Assembly (NCBI GenBank): GCA_005406025.1 | Contig: BGZK01000074.1 | Span: forward strand, 744,001 to 808,000 | DNA: 64,000 nt | Reading direction: 5' to 3' | Source: Eumeta japonica | Lineage: Eukaryota > Arthropoda > Insecta > Lepidoptera > Psychidae | Shown: piece after piece, positions 35,501 through 47,439 of the stretch | How positions within the stretch are numbered: the stretch's first letter is position 1 | Layout: every line of letters starts with the position of its first letter | The notes under the pieces: model-generated | Told to the model about the DNA's origin: nothing | Database searches by the model: none | Seen by the model: the letters and a program-made list of their open reading frames with translations, nothing else | Translations under genes and position numbers: made by a program

Positions 35501-38428
35501 AATAGTCCAAAACCTTGGAATAATGATAAGTAGCTGAAAAACTCTCCGTATAAACATGTGTGTGTGATATATATATCAATTCGTTCATCTTCCAGAGTCG
35601 CCATTACTGGGTAGAGACAATTGTATTTGATTGATGTGTGTCAATTAAATACAAATAATAGTTCGTTGTGTACAGTACTAATTTATGGTTCTCAGTAATA
35701 TGTATATGCTTGATGTTTCTTGAAAATAAAAATAGTTTAAATAAATTAAAAGTAAAAAACTTCTTTAAAAACAAACTTTTATTTAAATGTGCTAAAAAGA
35801 ATAAAATAAACTTTTCCTGTGAACCTTTTACTATCAACTTATAAAATCATTACACAATTTATATGACATAAGAGCTTGTCGCGAGATTTAAGTACTCGTA
35901 TTTACTTAGTTTGATAACTTTAGAAATTAAAATGGATCAGATCAAGTTATTTAATTTACTTGTTTATCTACACAGGTAAATCTAGCGACAAGCTTTTATA
36001 TCTCATAAATTTTGTAGATCAATTCCAAAGTAGAATAGTGATCAGTAGACCATTGCAAGTTTTTAGAATTATTTTTCTACATTAAGTAGTTTTCAGGAAA
36101 AAAGATTGATATAATCAATCAGTTTTGGAAACAACATATACAATATTTGTTGAGAACTAGTATACTTATAAATATTCATAGGCCCTTCTAAAAGTAACTG
36201 AATAATATGAGAAATCAGTGAAATCACACAATTTGAAACTTGTGATCCATTTATCATTAATTTGTAAGTCCATATCGTGAAGTGACTATGGTCTTATCCC
36301 TCCATATTCAAACAAGGAAACAAAATTAGTTGCATTTTTGGCATTTGATAAAGTTTGAGAATATCAAAAGTTAATCAACAAAACTAGTGACATAAGAAAA
36401 CACTTATAAATCTATTATTAGTGGATTGTTTTATTTTTTAGAGTTCCATACCCAAAGGGTGTCAACAGGACTCTACTATGTGTCTATTGTCCATTTGTCT
36501 ATCATTAGGTTGTATCGCATGAACATGAAAAAAGAAAGAAAGAAATTAGAAATCAAAAGAGCCCTCATACAAGAGACGAATTTTTTTTCACCTCATAAAA
36601 GTGTATTTGCAATATGCAACTAAGAATCGTTTGAAATCATTCCTTTATTTATTAAGTATGTACTTTAAAAAAATATGTAGTGTTAAATAGTTCACTGTGG
36701 TATGAAAGAAACTCTCTATGTGCATGTCCTATCCACACTCGATTAGTTTTGTCTTATGATCGTTACTGGCTTACAGAGAAATTAAATTTCTTTCAATGTC
36801 AAATATAGGTCTGGAGTGGTCGTCGGTATGACAGGCACAGATAAGACTCCAGGCGAGAATGGTGTACGTGGACGCTCGGTCCTGAGTTCGCTGCAGCGTG
36901 ACGCTTGGTTACCGCCTGCACCTGCGCCTCATGTCGCACTGCTACCGGCGTCTTTTCCGCAATATAAACCTGTTAGTGTTACGATGAACTGTTCAGTGGC
37001 ACTTAGTAATTGTGAGAGGAGTATGATATTAATTTTAATTCTATTACTGTGTCAGATAATTTATTACCCTATTGCTGAAGCATATCTTCGGAGATTGTGG
37101 TCAAGAGCTGCTAACTACTGGTGTCAACAGTTAAATATGATCTCCGAGGCATAAAGCAAATGGTTAATTTAGCTTAAGTTAAAAACTCATTGGTTAATTC
37201 ACCTTTTTAATATTCAATTTTGGCACCCCCTAATTTAATTGCAATGAATGTTATTGATCATTTGTCTACCACCACTCTTTTTAATGTAACTATTTTCAAT
37301 AGACAGTTTTAACTTGTGCAATTTGCTAATAACTATCTCCATTTTCAGAAAACATTTCTTTTTGTATGTATATGTTTCTGCATTTGTATGCAAAGTTAAC
37401 ATAAGTTAACCACAAATTGAATTTAAATATCAAAGAGATATTGACTGGGTTTGCTTTGTGATAAGAGGCAAAAAAATTGTTAATCAGTATCTGAGCTGCA
37501 TAATTAGGAAGTGTCTTAGAATATGATACCAGGACTATATAAATACGTATAAACATGTAATTTTAACTCCTTGTATGTAAATAAAGTTACTTAACAGCAC
37601 ATAGTTCTTTAATTATACAATTTAAATGCATTTTTAGACAATATATAGTTTTTTTAATCAAATTCATCAAAGCATATATTTTGTAATGCAAGTCCCTTTT
37701 ATGAGTACATATTTCAATTTTCAGACGAGTTTATACTTGGTTAATAATATCAATTACGAATTATATATTCAGAATTTCAACATTTTTTTATTTACTCAAA
37801 TTACATGTAATCATACACTTGTTACAGACGAAAGTAAACGGTGGGAGCTACGCGGCCGGGGGCGGGGCGGGCGCTGCCGCGGCCTATCTCAGTTCGGCGC
37901 GGTACGTCGCCGGCGCACGCATTGACACCTCGCTGTTTCATACTTTGCAACCTCGAGCTGGTAACAGCATGATTTTTATATGTATTTATAATAAAAAGCT
38001 GCAATGCGAGAGAACTTTTGTGAATTGATAAAGGCACAGTATTATTAGTTTTATAAAATAGACTTGTAGTTTTTTTTAATGTGCATTCACAAACTTTCCA
38101 TGATGGATGTTGTTTCAACATTTTCAATCCAACACACCTTATGTATTAAAAAATGTGAAAGAATCATTGAGGTGATAGATAATAAAATGGTATTTAAAAA
38201 TTTTAAGAGTATACAATTTTCTATAGAAAAAGCAATTACTTGGTACTGCGGCTAATGGCTTTGTACTTGGAAGTATTTTTGTATTTATTGTCTATTATGA
38301 TGACGAAATGTTTCATCCATGTATAAATTTTGTAACGATTATGTTTACAATTCCAATATTTTGCAGAGGCGGCGGTGGCGAGCGGCGGGCTGGCGCGCGT
38401 CGACTGGGCTGCCAAGTACCTCCGGTGA
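29530..38428 (+). CDS. Mak: MAK/CILK1-type (RCK family) serine/threonine kinase, complete
   Basis: Eleven coding exons: 29530-29685, 30929-31096, 31178-31360, 32724-32879, 34282-34457, 34541-34603, 34687-34776, 34871-34978, 36809-36971, 37828-37960 and 38367-38428 (1458 nt, 485 residues). All have GT-AG ends and matching phases. The kinase domain spans residues 4 to about 285: GDGTYGSV loop, K33 in VAIK, HRD at 123-125, DFG at 143-145, and TDY (157-159) in the activation loop, the RCK family dual phosphorylation motif. APE follows at 167-169. The tail is basic, low-complexity, and ends 'RVDWAAKY', a C-terminal motif shared with vertebrate MAK and ICK. The family (C. elegans dyf-5) controls cilium length and transport in ciliated cells, in insects chiefly sensory neurons and sperm. 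The start is set by the family's MNRY opening. No break is seen. Confidence 0.93.
30412..30448. repeat. Perfect 17-bp hairpin in kinase intron 1
   Basis: 'tttacaatttaatgtaa' pairs exactly with 'ttacattaaattgtaaa' across a 3-base loop. A further 'aattacatt...aatgtaatt' pair lies just upstream. Confidence 0.65.
32330..32565 (+). repeat. Partial copy of the repeat at 3905-4655
   Basis: 'tgtggagtgcgcc', 'ataaatttcatgaatacat', 'gatgaaactataagtgttcc' and 'tgtcgttttggctcaga' follow the same order as 4455-4640. It lies in the third intron between coding exons of the kinase gene. Confidence 0.6.
33175..33540 (+). repeat. Interspersed repeat fragment ('actagctgacctggcag')
   Basis: It starts 'ctactagctgacctggcaga', a sequence type I know as a common insect repeat start. 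It contains 'ttcatggtgatcag' twice (about 33383 and 33499). Intronic, no coding sequence. Confidence 0.4.
35865..35998. repeat. Imperfect foldback in kinase intron 8
   Basis: 'ataagagcttgtcgcgagat' at the left pairs with 'agcgacaagcttttatat' at the right. The inner parts 'tttacttagtttgataact' and 'aagttatttaatttacttg' also pair imperfectly. Likely a small MITE-like hairpin. Confidence 0.5.
36435..36545. repeat. Interspersed repeat fragment, inverted
   Basis: 'agttccatacccaaagggtg', then 'ctctactatgtgtctattgt' and 'aggttgtatcgcatgaac', is the reverse complement of the 3' end of a 'gggtacggaaccct'-type lepidopteran repeat. Intronic. Confidence 0.45.
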
Positions 38429-40785
38429 ACTACCCGCTCTTGCTGTGGGCTGCCCTTAACAATTTTTGTTCACACACCTAGTAGGCCTCATCAGAAATTC
38501 TAGTCTTCTAGTGTTAACAGCACACATGATACATTAGGAAATTATTAAAACTTCAAGTGATATTTTAAATTCTAGTCTTACATTTAGTAAATTTAGTATA
38601 GATTAAATTTTATGTAGATAATATTAATAAAACTATTTGGCATATCATAATATGTGTAGATATATTTTATAAAGTTAGTGACTAGAAAATGTTGTCAGCT
38701 TTTAATGTTGTATAAATATTTAAAAAGATATATAAATTAATGAGTGTACAAAGTACAGATTGAACATACATTAATTTTGATAACAAACATAATGATATAA
38801 TAAATCTAGTTTTTCCATTCTTTTGTATCAGTTGCAAGAAATTTTTTGTTTTCAACTTTTTAATTTACAAGAGATTAGGAATCATATATGAGTTATAAAT
38901 CATGCTTTTTAAATGCGTTAAAAATTAAATGTCAGTCTATGAGAGAAGAGCCACAGAAAATTGAACTGTATCGAGGTATTCAAGGAAGACTATATGTTGA
39001 GTGTGTAAATGTCTTACATTAGTCAAATACACACTTAAAAAATTAGAACCTGTTAACATTTCACCAAATACTAGGACAACATACAGAGCGGAAAGAACAT
39101 TCTTACTTAAATAATGTAGTGAATTATAAAAGAAAAAGTTTTGGAATGTCAACTAATGCTTTACTGATCACCAAGACACAGAGGAAAAGTCATCATATTG
39201 ATTAGTATATTTTTAAATCTATGTATTTTCAACTTTGTAACAAGGTACGGTAGCTCTATGTGGATATGTTTATAGTAATGGAATATCAGAAAATGTCTTA
39301 CATGTAATAGATCTATTGATTAGAACAATTTGAATACCATGTTAATAATTATTGTAAATTGAAAAGATGCAAAAAGTATGTAATTAAAAGAATACTTTTA
39401 AAATTGAGTATTAACTGGGTGGGCTTATAATCATCTCGATGTTGATTGATCTTAGATTTATAAAACAAATCTCCTTTTATCCTTTTACTTGTATCAACAT
39501 ACACCTTGCATATTGAGCATTTATTTTTATTATTATACATAGTTATTTTTGCCCAGCTTGCTATAAAATTTTTGTAGTTATAATTAATATGATATACCAA
39601 CATATTTATGAATTGGATTAAAATTAAGGTGCATTTACACATTGATCATATTAATGTATAAAAACAGAGGATTTTGGATGACAATATTAATTTGCTTAAA
39701 AATAAATATTAATAGATACTGCCCTTCTGTCTGCACATTTTGTCACTATATAATGGCCCTACCATTAAATGTAATTTTATTTCGCATAAGTATTGCTACT
39801 TTTTCTATTTATGAATGTGTCTTTCATTTATTTATTTATTTAATTTTTTGCTATTAATAGCCTTTCCTTCTATATATTTTATCAAATTACTTAATTTTTC
39901 TCACATATCTATTTTCAATATACAATCAATTATGGTTTTCTTAACTTTAATAATGGATGTTAAATGCCATATCAAGGTTAATTGTGATGTCAAAAAACTA
40001 CTTGTAAAATCTCCGTTTGAAACAATTCTATGTTATCCTCTCCAAACTTGTGAATAAAATATCTTGAAACTTGTGAATAAAATATTGTAAAAAATATATC
40101 TTTTTTATAAAAGGAATATTTTGGATATAGTCAGTAATTTCTTTTTGAAGGATGAGAAGTCATAGCAAATGCATAAGTACCTACCTACATGATTTTTTTA
40201 TAAAATATGTAAAAACTCATAAAATGTAAAAAACAAAGGTGATATAAAAAATAATGTTACACAACAGAATATATGTTTTTGTTATAGAAAATATTATCTT
40301 GAAAAACTGAACTCTTATATCATCACAAGATATAATTATTTTATAGATAACAAGCCTTCAGATAAAGACTGCTTTCATTCTGCATTCCTATAAGGTAGAT
40401 AATATTTTTTTAGTTATACATTTTAAAAGTGAAATTTTAGTTTATATTTATGTGTAATGGGTCCAAAAGACGTTGCATTTGCATAAAACACTTAATATTT
40501 AAGTACAAAAATGTTATAATATCTGAAATAAAGATGATATAAATTCAAAACTGTTTTTATTTTTTTAATTTCATAGTTCACCTATAACATAGTTTAATGA
40601 AAAGATAGATTAGATAATTGAGGTTTTAATGAAGGCTTCAATTAAATGTTTCACTATATAGGCAGGACTCAGAAATTAGAATTACAGAAAAAATTAGTAA
40701 TTGTGAAATAAAATTTACAATTGCATTAAGTTTAAATCTAAGCAGTAATACATCACAGACTATCTATCTATCTAGTAAACATCAT
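38429..40785. other. 3' UTR of the kinase gene and intergenic DNA
   Basis: AATAAA-type signals occur from about 38625 ('attaataaaact'), so the kinase transcript probably ends near there. Frames at 38937-39152, 39349-39642, 39642-39857 and 39815-40057 are AT-rich and show no domain. Nothing else recognised. Confidence 0.5.
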
Positions 40786-40789
40786 ATGA

Positions 40790-41640
40790 AATCTCTGCCA
40801 TTTCGGTAAAAGTAAAGCGAGATTGGCATATTTGTTCTTACGACATAGCTGAAAAGCTGGGGATTGACCATAAAATAGTTTTGACCCATTTGAAAAACGG
40901 TGTCTATACAAAAAAGCTCGAAACTTGGATCCTACATGACCTCACTAAAAGAAATCAAATGAATTGTGTATTCATTTTGTTTCAATAGTGAATCACAAAT
41001 AAGTTGTGATTCACTATTGAAACTGAACTGTTATTGAACAGATTGATCATTGGTGATGAAAAATACACTATCTATGATAAGAACATGCGAAATAGATTAT
41101 GATCAAAAGGAAAATAAGCTCTACTGACTAGTGAAGCTCGGATTAATTTAATAAGTTGATGCTATGTGTATGGTAGGACTGGAAGGGCATTATTAATTAT
41201 GAGCTTTTACCACTGAGTAAAACCATCAATTTACTGCTAACAGCTGACGAAACTTAAGCAAGAAATAGAGAAAAACGGCCAGAATCTATCAACAGAAGGT
41301 GTGGTTTTCACCATGATGATGCCAGACCACACACATATTTAGCCACTCCACATATATTGAGATTGGTTGGAAAGTGTTAATGCATTCACCAAATAGGCCT
41401 GACCTTGTACCTTCAGGGTTTCACCTGTTTCGGTCTCTTCAGAATTCTTTAGGTAGTGTTAGGTTAACGTTCAAAAGAGAACAGTCAAAACTACATATTG
41501 CAGATTTTTGATCAGAATTTCCGAAATTTTTGCAGCAATTGGATTATGTCATTACCTACAAAATAGCAACAAGTTGTTGAAAATAATAGCATATATATAC
41601 TATAACAAATTGCACCAAAAGAGAAAATGCAAATTGTAAA
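40790..41640 (+). mobile_element. mariner transposase remnant A
   Basis: Plus-strand translation in shifting frames gives mariner blocks: 'SRDWHIC...IAEKLGIDHK' (helix-turn-helix, 40830-40880), 'ITGDEKYTIYDK'-like (41045-41085), and a block equivalent to HHDDARPHT at 41310-41340. A tail near 41390-41480 ('tttcacctgtttcggtctct') matches the reverse complement of 53560-53640, so this and remnant B are the same family. Stops and frameshifts throughout. It contains a perfect 20-bp hairpin (40979-41023). Ends were not found. Confidence 0.75.
40979..41023. repeat. Perfect 20-bp hairpin inside mariner remnant A
   Basis: 'gtttcaatagtgaatcacaa' (40979-40998) pairs exactly with 41004-41023 across the 5-base loop 'ataag'. 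It interrupts the transposase reading frame. Confidence 0.8.
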
Positions 41641-41735
41641 CATCAGTCAGATAATATGTCAAATTTGATTGATTGCAAGTTGCACTTTTTCTTTTGATAC
41701 AAGTATCTACTTAACCAACTTCAGAGCAAGCAGTC

Positions 41736-42053
41736 TTAAAGCTGTTCACCCTTGACATAATGAGGCACACATAGAGAACGATGGTAATGTTTGAGACAGT
41801 TAATACGTGACTCAAACTGAGTTTTGAGTGTGACAAAAAACTGATAAAATTTGTCCCGAGATGACAAATTTTGCCTTACGCCATGTCTCAGATTGAGGCG
41901 ATATTTCACTTTTAAAACAACATTGCACACACACATAACTTTTCTAAGGGGGCATAATTGTATTCTTGATTTAATGAAAAATATTATCCCAAAGTAACAT
42001 TCTATACTCTTTGGCAGGTAATGTATATGTGCATAATAATCAATACTTAACAT
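41736..42053 (-). other. Unassigned 105-codon open frame
   Basis: An uninterrupted minus-strand frame starting MLSIDYYAHIHYLPKSIECY with a Cys/His/Arg-rich second half ('HYHRSLCVPHYVKGE'). It has no domain I recognise, no signal peptide and no clear splice context. It lies between mariner remnant A and an interspersed repeat, so mobile-element origin or chance is likelier than a host gene. Confidence 0.25.
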
Positions 42054-42063
42054 TACGTTAAAC

Positions 42064-43135
42064 TAGCTTTTCCCACATGGACATATAATGGGTTTTTTAA
42101 TTTGTTATGATGACAGATCATGCGGTCAACTATGATCCTGATCTCAGTCCCACTTTCAATTCCTATCCTGCTCCAGCTTTCGATTACGATTCCGGTTAAG
42201 ACATTGGTTCTGCTTTTGTTACATTAATATCAACAAAGTTGACAGCAAATACTTATATCTTTATAAATTATAGCCTATGTTTCATTCTGAAGTATAAGCT
42301 ATAATATTGTTAAATTTTCATTAACATCTGTTGAGTAGTTTTCCCATGTTACAGTAACAAACATCCATCTATACATCCTCACAAATTTTTGCATTCATAA
42401 TTTTAGTAGGATTTCAAATTTCAACATTATAGTGTTTAAAAAACCTAGACATCTATGAGAGTAATTTCACAAGATTAATTTTTTATTTCAAATATGTTTT
42501 ATCATTGTGTAGCATCGAACATAGTTAAGAAATGATCATGAATGCCACGAATAGCTCATTTTACTGAAGGCAGTCTTAAGAGTTGACAGTACTATTCTAT
42601 TCTATAGAATGTATATAAAACTACTTTTTACTAGATACACTTGAGAGATCATTGGATGATGATAAACTTGTTGCAAATATCAATAATATTATTTAAAACT
42701 CTCCATTTTACAATTAGGTTGCCAATATTTTAGATATTTGTTTATTCCCTACAGTATATAGAAGTTCACACTGTTTTTGATCAACAAATTACTATTAGAA
42801 GTGTCATGTAGCAATATTTAAAGTTTTAAAAACTACTTGTTTATAAAACTAGCTTTCCACCTGTTGCTTCACCTGCATGGACATAAAATTTGTTCCTTTA
42901 TCCTTCATATTGAACAATTTTGCTATGAATTCCGATCTCATTTCCACTTTGAATTGTAGTCTCAGTAATGTTCCTGATTTTGGTCCCAGTCATGCTCTAT
43001 ATGTTGATTCCAATTTTACACTTCATTTTGACACCAATCCTATTCAAAAATTAAATTCCAATATCAACTCTTTATTTGTTCGCTGTCCCACATTGAATTC
43101 TGACATTGTAATTTTATATGGTTCTAATTTGTAAA
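42064..43135 (+). repeat. Two decayed repeats of the 'agcttttgcccgcgg' family
   Basis: 42064-42240 and 42844-43135 each start with 'actagctttnccac' and 'catggacata', then run into long degenerate series of 'gattccnatttc'-like words. The same layout, far better kept, is at 63634-64000. The 85-codon frame at 42877-43134 is a by-product of this word repeat. 42241-42843 is plain AT-rich sequence. Confidence 0.5.
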
Positions 43136-45240
43136 AAGCTAGGGCAAATTCTGGTATTATAAAATATAGGTTATATTACTCAAGTATAATATTGCTTTCT
43201 ACCAGTGAATGAAATTTTAGAATGACTGTAGCGATTCAGTACAAAATGCAGACAAAGGTGAACAAAGTGAGGAGCATATGGTAAATACATTGCATGACAA
43301 CCTTCTCTATGAAAATATATATACATATCAATTACATGGTGTTCGATCAAACGGTGTGAAAAACCATTAACTATGGACAGACAGACAAACATCCAATTTT
43401 TATGTATTAAGATAACATTTTACATTTAAAGACAACAGAATATTATTTTTTTTACCTTTCTATAACTGATTATTAGAATAGTCTGCTTTTTTCTAAAAAT
43501 AAATGTTACTATCGTAACATACATACATAGCATACAATAACTTAAAATGTTTTCAGATGTTAAATGTCTAGCATATCAATTAATATCATAAGATATTGTA
43601 ATAAAATATACATAATATCCATTGCATATGTTGGTTGACTGAATTGAATAGTGAGCAATATTTTGAAGACAATTTATATTTCATAGTATTTCCAATGTGT
43701 GATGTGCCTAAGACTTGTACTCTACTAGAAAATTGGTCACTAAGCATCAGAAATTAGTATGATCAATTCTATGAAGGTCAAGGTTAGATTAGGATCACTT
43801 ATGATGATAGTGAGCTCGAAGAGTGCATAAAATGTGAAAGATTTTATGTTAAGTGCTGGCAATGTATTTGCAAATTAATTTTACAAACTAATTGCCTGGG
43901 TCTCAAGCTGAGGCACTGGTCAAATTATCTTTAAATGTTTTTTCAAATTCAAAATACTGGTATTTCATAGGTTATAAAATGACACATGAAATACATGATA
44001 ATTTTATGTGAATTTACACTTTACAGTTCATTTGAATGCCAGTTTTTCAAGGAAAAACTGGCAAGAAACATAAGGGTAGGTCTTTTCTAATTTCAGCAAA
44101 AAACAGCCAGGGAAGACGTCTAGCCGCTTATGCTCATGAATATTTGTCTTTTAAATATTCCTTTTTTACACAGCAAGTTTGGATAATTTTGGATTTGAAT
44201 TAATTGTTTCGATATTGTATATCCACAAGGACCCTGTTGAACATGCGAAAACAAAGCCCCCAAAATAAATTTGTGACTTGCACAGTCGACTAACATGTAA
44301 ACATGTTTATTTTTATTTCTGGTATTGAGTTTATGTCGATCACTATTTCTTTTAAAAATTTACAATATATTTTTTAATGATTCATTTATTTCATAATTAT
44401 AATTGAAATTTGCAAAAATTTGCACAAGTACACTTCTAATACTATGTTATAGGTATTTCCTTGCATCACATATAGCACTACACAGGGAGAATAAAAATTT
44501 ATTGATTGTGCATTGGAGATCAATATCAAGAATTCAACTTATTTTGCAACAATGTACAAGAAATAAAAAGATGTTCGATTATGTTGGTATTATAGAAGTT
44601 TATACTTTTTAATTTCCGATACATTAATGTAAACTATGTATGCCGTTTCTAGAGAGTGAACATTTGTTAGAAGAGCGAAGACAATGGAACAAGTTAGTAA
44701 GAAAACAATATTTGAATTGCCATTCTTTGGTTTTTAAAGTAAATTAATAATGAACACTTAACAGGGATGATGATAGTTTCTTATTCTCTTGAAAAATTCA
44801 CCATATTCACCAATTCACCTATTCACCATACACAATTGTGATAAAATGATGATTAGCACATGAATGTGAACAAGATTTATAATAAATATCAAGGTAGCAA
44901 GTAAATAGGTACCAATGAGTAAGAACTTATATATTTTTATATCATTTGATAATTGACTATTAAGCCAATATGATATTAATAAAAGTGTAATATGGAAAAA
45001 GCAAAGGGAAACTCGAATCCCTTACACATATCAACATGGTTATATAATAGAATAAGGATAAAGAATAAAATACAGCCGGCAATAACTCCATACTATATTC
45101 TGTATTTACATAATTTACTCTCATATAAAATTTATAATATTCAACAGACCTACCGGTTCATGCGATGCACTCTTACCATCTATTCGCTCTTTTGTGAGTA
45201 TATACATGTTATGTACAGAATCATGGGATGAGGTGTGTTA
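43136..45240. other. Intergenic DNA between the repeat and the TDP-43-like gene
   Basis: No exon or transposon recognised. Frames at 43180-43392, 44403-44612 and 44992-45231 lack domains. A small hairpin 'tgccagtttttc'/'aaaaactggca' lies near 44037-44063. The 3' UTR of the minus-strand gene at 45241 must lie in the right end of this stretch. Confidence 0.45.
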
Positions 45241-46215
45241 TCATTCATACTTGACATAAGGCTTGGGGTGGGGTGCAGGATGTGTGTCGGGTTGCGGCCA
45301 CGCATCACCCACCCAGTTGAAAAGCGCCCGCGTACCCGGCGCGCCTTCCACCAGGCCCCAACTTAGTAGCGCCTGACCTGGCCCGTTTCCACGCCCTCCA
45401 CTGTTGGCCGGATTACTCGCACTGGCACTCGCGCCGCGATCACGTTTCGGTGAGGCTGTCGAGATGTTTACCGACACGCCCTTGATGATATGGTCCTGTC
45501 CGCACAGTGATTGTGCTACCTCCGGATCGAGAAACGTTACAAAACTAAACGCGCGAAAGGGCTTCGGAATGAAGACATCGGTAACTTGACCGAAGGCGCC
45601 AAAGTACTCTCGCAAATCGTCTGCAGTGATGTTTTCCGTACAACGACCGACGAACACTTTGCTGGGTACACGGGCGGCGGCGCCTTCTTTCGAATTGGGG
45701 ATACGCACATCGCACCAACGTCCGTCGATCATGTGACGACGAGCGAGGGCGCGAAGCTGGGCATCGTAATCGGCGAATTTGATGAAGCCGAAACCTTTAG
45801 AGAGGCCCGTCTTTTGATCGCGTTTCACTTGTACCATGAGTAGCTCTCCGAATGATTCGAAATACTCGCGCACGGTGTCTTCGCCAGTTTTCCAAGGTAA
45901 GCCGAGCACGATGAGATCGGAGCATCGAGGGCGTGCAGCAGGGGAGCGTGCAGGTGGTTCAGAGCGGGTTTCGCGTTGCCGTGGAAACACACAGAGATAG
46001 CGATGTGCGCCCCAGCCGTCGGCAGGCGGATACAGCCGCTCGTCGACGAGGCGCACGCCGCGCAGTCGACCGCCCGCCGTGCGATATTTAAGGCCACAGC
46101 AGCTGGCGAACTGTGCTGCGACCGTGCTCAGCAGCACGGAGCCGTCCTCTTCGCTGGGCAGCTCGATGGGTTCGCTGTCCTCCGCCTCGCTCACCAGGAC
46201 GTACTCAACCGACAT
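45241..46215 (-). CDS. TBPH: TDP-43/TBPH-type RNA-binding protein, single exon, short C-terminus
   Basis: An intronless 324-residue protein. It begins with the TDP-43 N-terminal domain (1-78, 'EDSEPIELPSEEDGSVLLS', 'LRGVRLV', 'DGWG'). RRM1 (about 100-172) has RNP2 'LIVLGL' and RNP1 'KGFGFIKF'. RRM2 (about 186-252) has RNP2 'VFVGRC' and RNP1 'RAFSFVTF', with 'PKPFRAF' kept. TDP-43 binds UG-rich RNA and controls splicing and mRNA stability in the nucleus. Two features are odd. The linker 79-99 lacks the Lys/Arg clusters of the usual nuclear localisation signal. The C-terminus is only about 70 residues, without the long Gly/Asn/Gln-rich prion-like domain; a vestige 'GQALLSWGL' recalls the conserved hydrophobic segment. 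GC-rich coding compared with its AT-rich flanks. It may be the only TBPH of the species or an intronless retrocopy. Confidence 0.88.
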   Translation of the reverse strand: MSVEYVLVSEAEDSEPIELPSEEDGSVLLSTVAAQFASCCGLKYRTAGGRLRGVRLVDERLYPPADGWGAHRYLCVFPRQRETRSEPPARSPAARPRCSDLIVLGLPWKTGEDTVREYFESFGELLMVQVKRDQKTGLSKGFGFIKFADYDAQLRALARRHMIDGRWCDVRIPNSKEGAAARVPSKVFVGRCTENITADDLREYFGAFGQVTDVFIPKPFRAFSFVTFLDPEVAQSLCGQDHIIKGVSVNISTASPKRDRGASASASNPANSGGRGNGPGQALLSWGLVEGAPGTRALFNWVGDAWPQPDTHPAPHPKPYVKYE

Positions 46216-47435
46216 GCCGCCGGCTGCGCCACGCTCACCAGGCGCCGCGCCCTACACGGATCGTTGTCTTCACATTATCGCGCGACATTAGACCCGTGAG
46301 AGGGCTTAGCCCTTACGACCAAATGCGACGATACGCTGGCCAGCGAACGAAAACGAAACGAAATCTCATTTGACATATGACGTATAACGTGACGTGCTTC
46401 GTCGTCCATTTAATTCTATGAATTCTAAGACATTATGAATTTCAAATTAATCAAATATTTATTATATTTAAATATTGAATTAAAAAAAAACTATTTCAAT
46501 TCAGTTGACAATAATCACAGTATTATAAGTATACTGTTCTTCGATAAAATATTTAGTGCTATCGTAGAAAATAGCTCGCAGTTCAATTTTATCTGCAAAG
46601 GTAACTGCATTTATTCATTTGATTTTAACCATGCATTTTACTCGATTTCTTACCATTAATCACTTAATATGTCCATTTTTCACATTAAGAGATTTTGAAG
46701 CTTACCGACTTTCATTTTTTTATTTTAACTTCTTTGTGGCCATTCTGAAATGGTCTCGCTAAAGTTAACACAAAGTTCTGAATCAACAAACTAGAAAGAA
46801 ATTAAGTGTGGTAATATTGATTTCAGATACATTTCACATAAATTTTTATGTCCATAATTATGGTTCTCAATCATTTATTTATAATTACAAAATCTATCAT
46901 ATTCCTGTGTTTGCGCATGTGTGATTTGTATCATTTTGTGAACGATTTTTTAAGCACACTTTGAGTTTTTGCTATATTAGAAGAACGCAATTATTGTTGC
47001 ATTTCTGGACTTATATCTTTTCATACTTATCCCATTGTAACTCACCCAACTATCAAAACAGCTAACATTCAATGGACCTTGTTTAAATAATCATTGAAAA
47101 TTTTTACATCTCTTACATTCTTTCTTTTATCGGTCTTGCTCTGCATTTCGGTTTCAGTTGTGCTTATTATTTCTATTCTAGTCGCATTATTATGCGAAAT
47201 GAATAAAACAAGTATCTTACACATTCCTCGACTAAAAGTATTTTTGGTAAATATTTATACTGCCAAGATATATAAAAGTGACGCAAACAAACAAAATTCT
47301 TAAATTACACTTGTATTTATAATGGAGAATGTTTCCTCCTCACATGACGTTCAAGTTTAGGATTATTGAATAAACTTTTCTGATTAACGTTGTATAGGTG
47401 ATAGACCGCAAGTTATACGTAAACATTTTCATAAA
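46216..47435. other. Upstream region of the TDP-43-like gene
   Basis: 46216-46380 is moderately GC-rich and would hold the promoter and 5' UTR of the minus-strand gene. Beyond it the DNA is AT-rich. Frames at 46435-46659 and 47094-47303 show no domain. Confidence 0.4.
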
Positions 47436-47439
47436 ATAA

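Noticed and set aside
36972..37154. Read-through extension of the kinase exon with a hydrophobic segment
   Set aside because: Splicing at 36971 to 37828 keeps the frame and leads to the family's conserved C-terminus, so the extension is taken as intron.
42877..43134. 85-codon open frame with repeated Asn/Ser/Asp words
   Set aside because: It translates the imperfect 'gattccnatttc' word repeat; not a gene.
44037..44063. Small 11-bp hairpin as a possible regulatory site
   Set aside because: Short, intergenic and without context; could be chance.
45404..46373. Plus-strand frames of up to 110 codons
   Set aside because: They are antisense shadows of the GC-rich TDP-43-like coding sequence.
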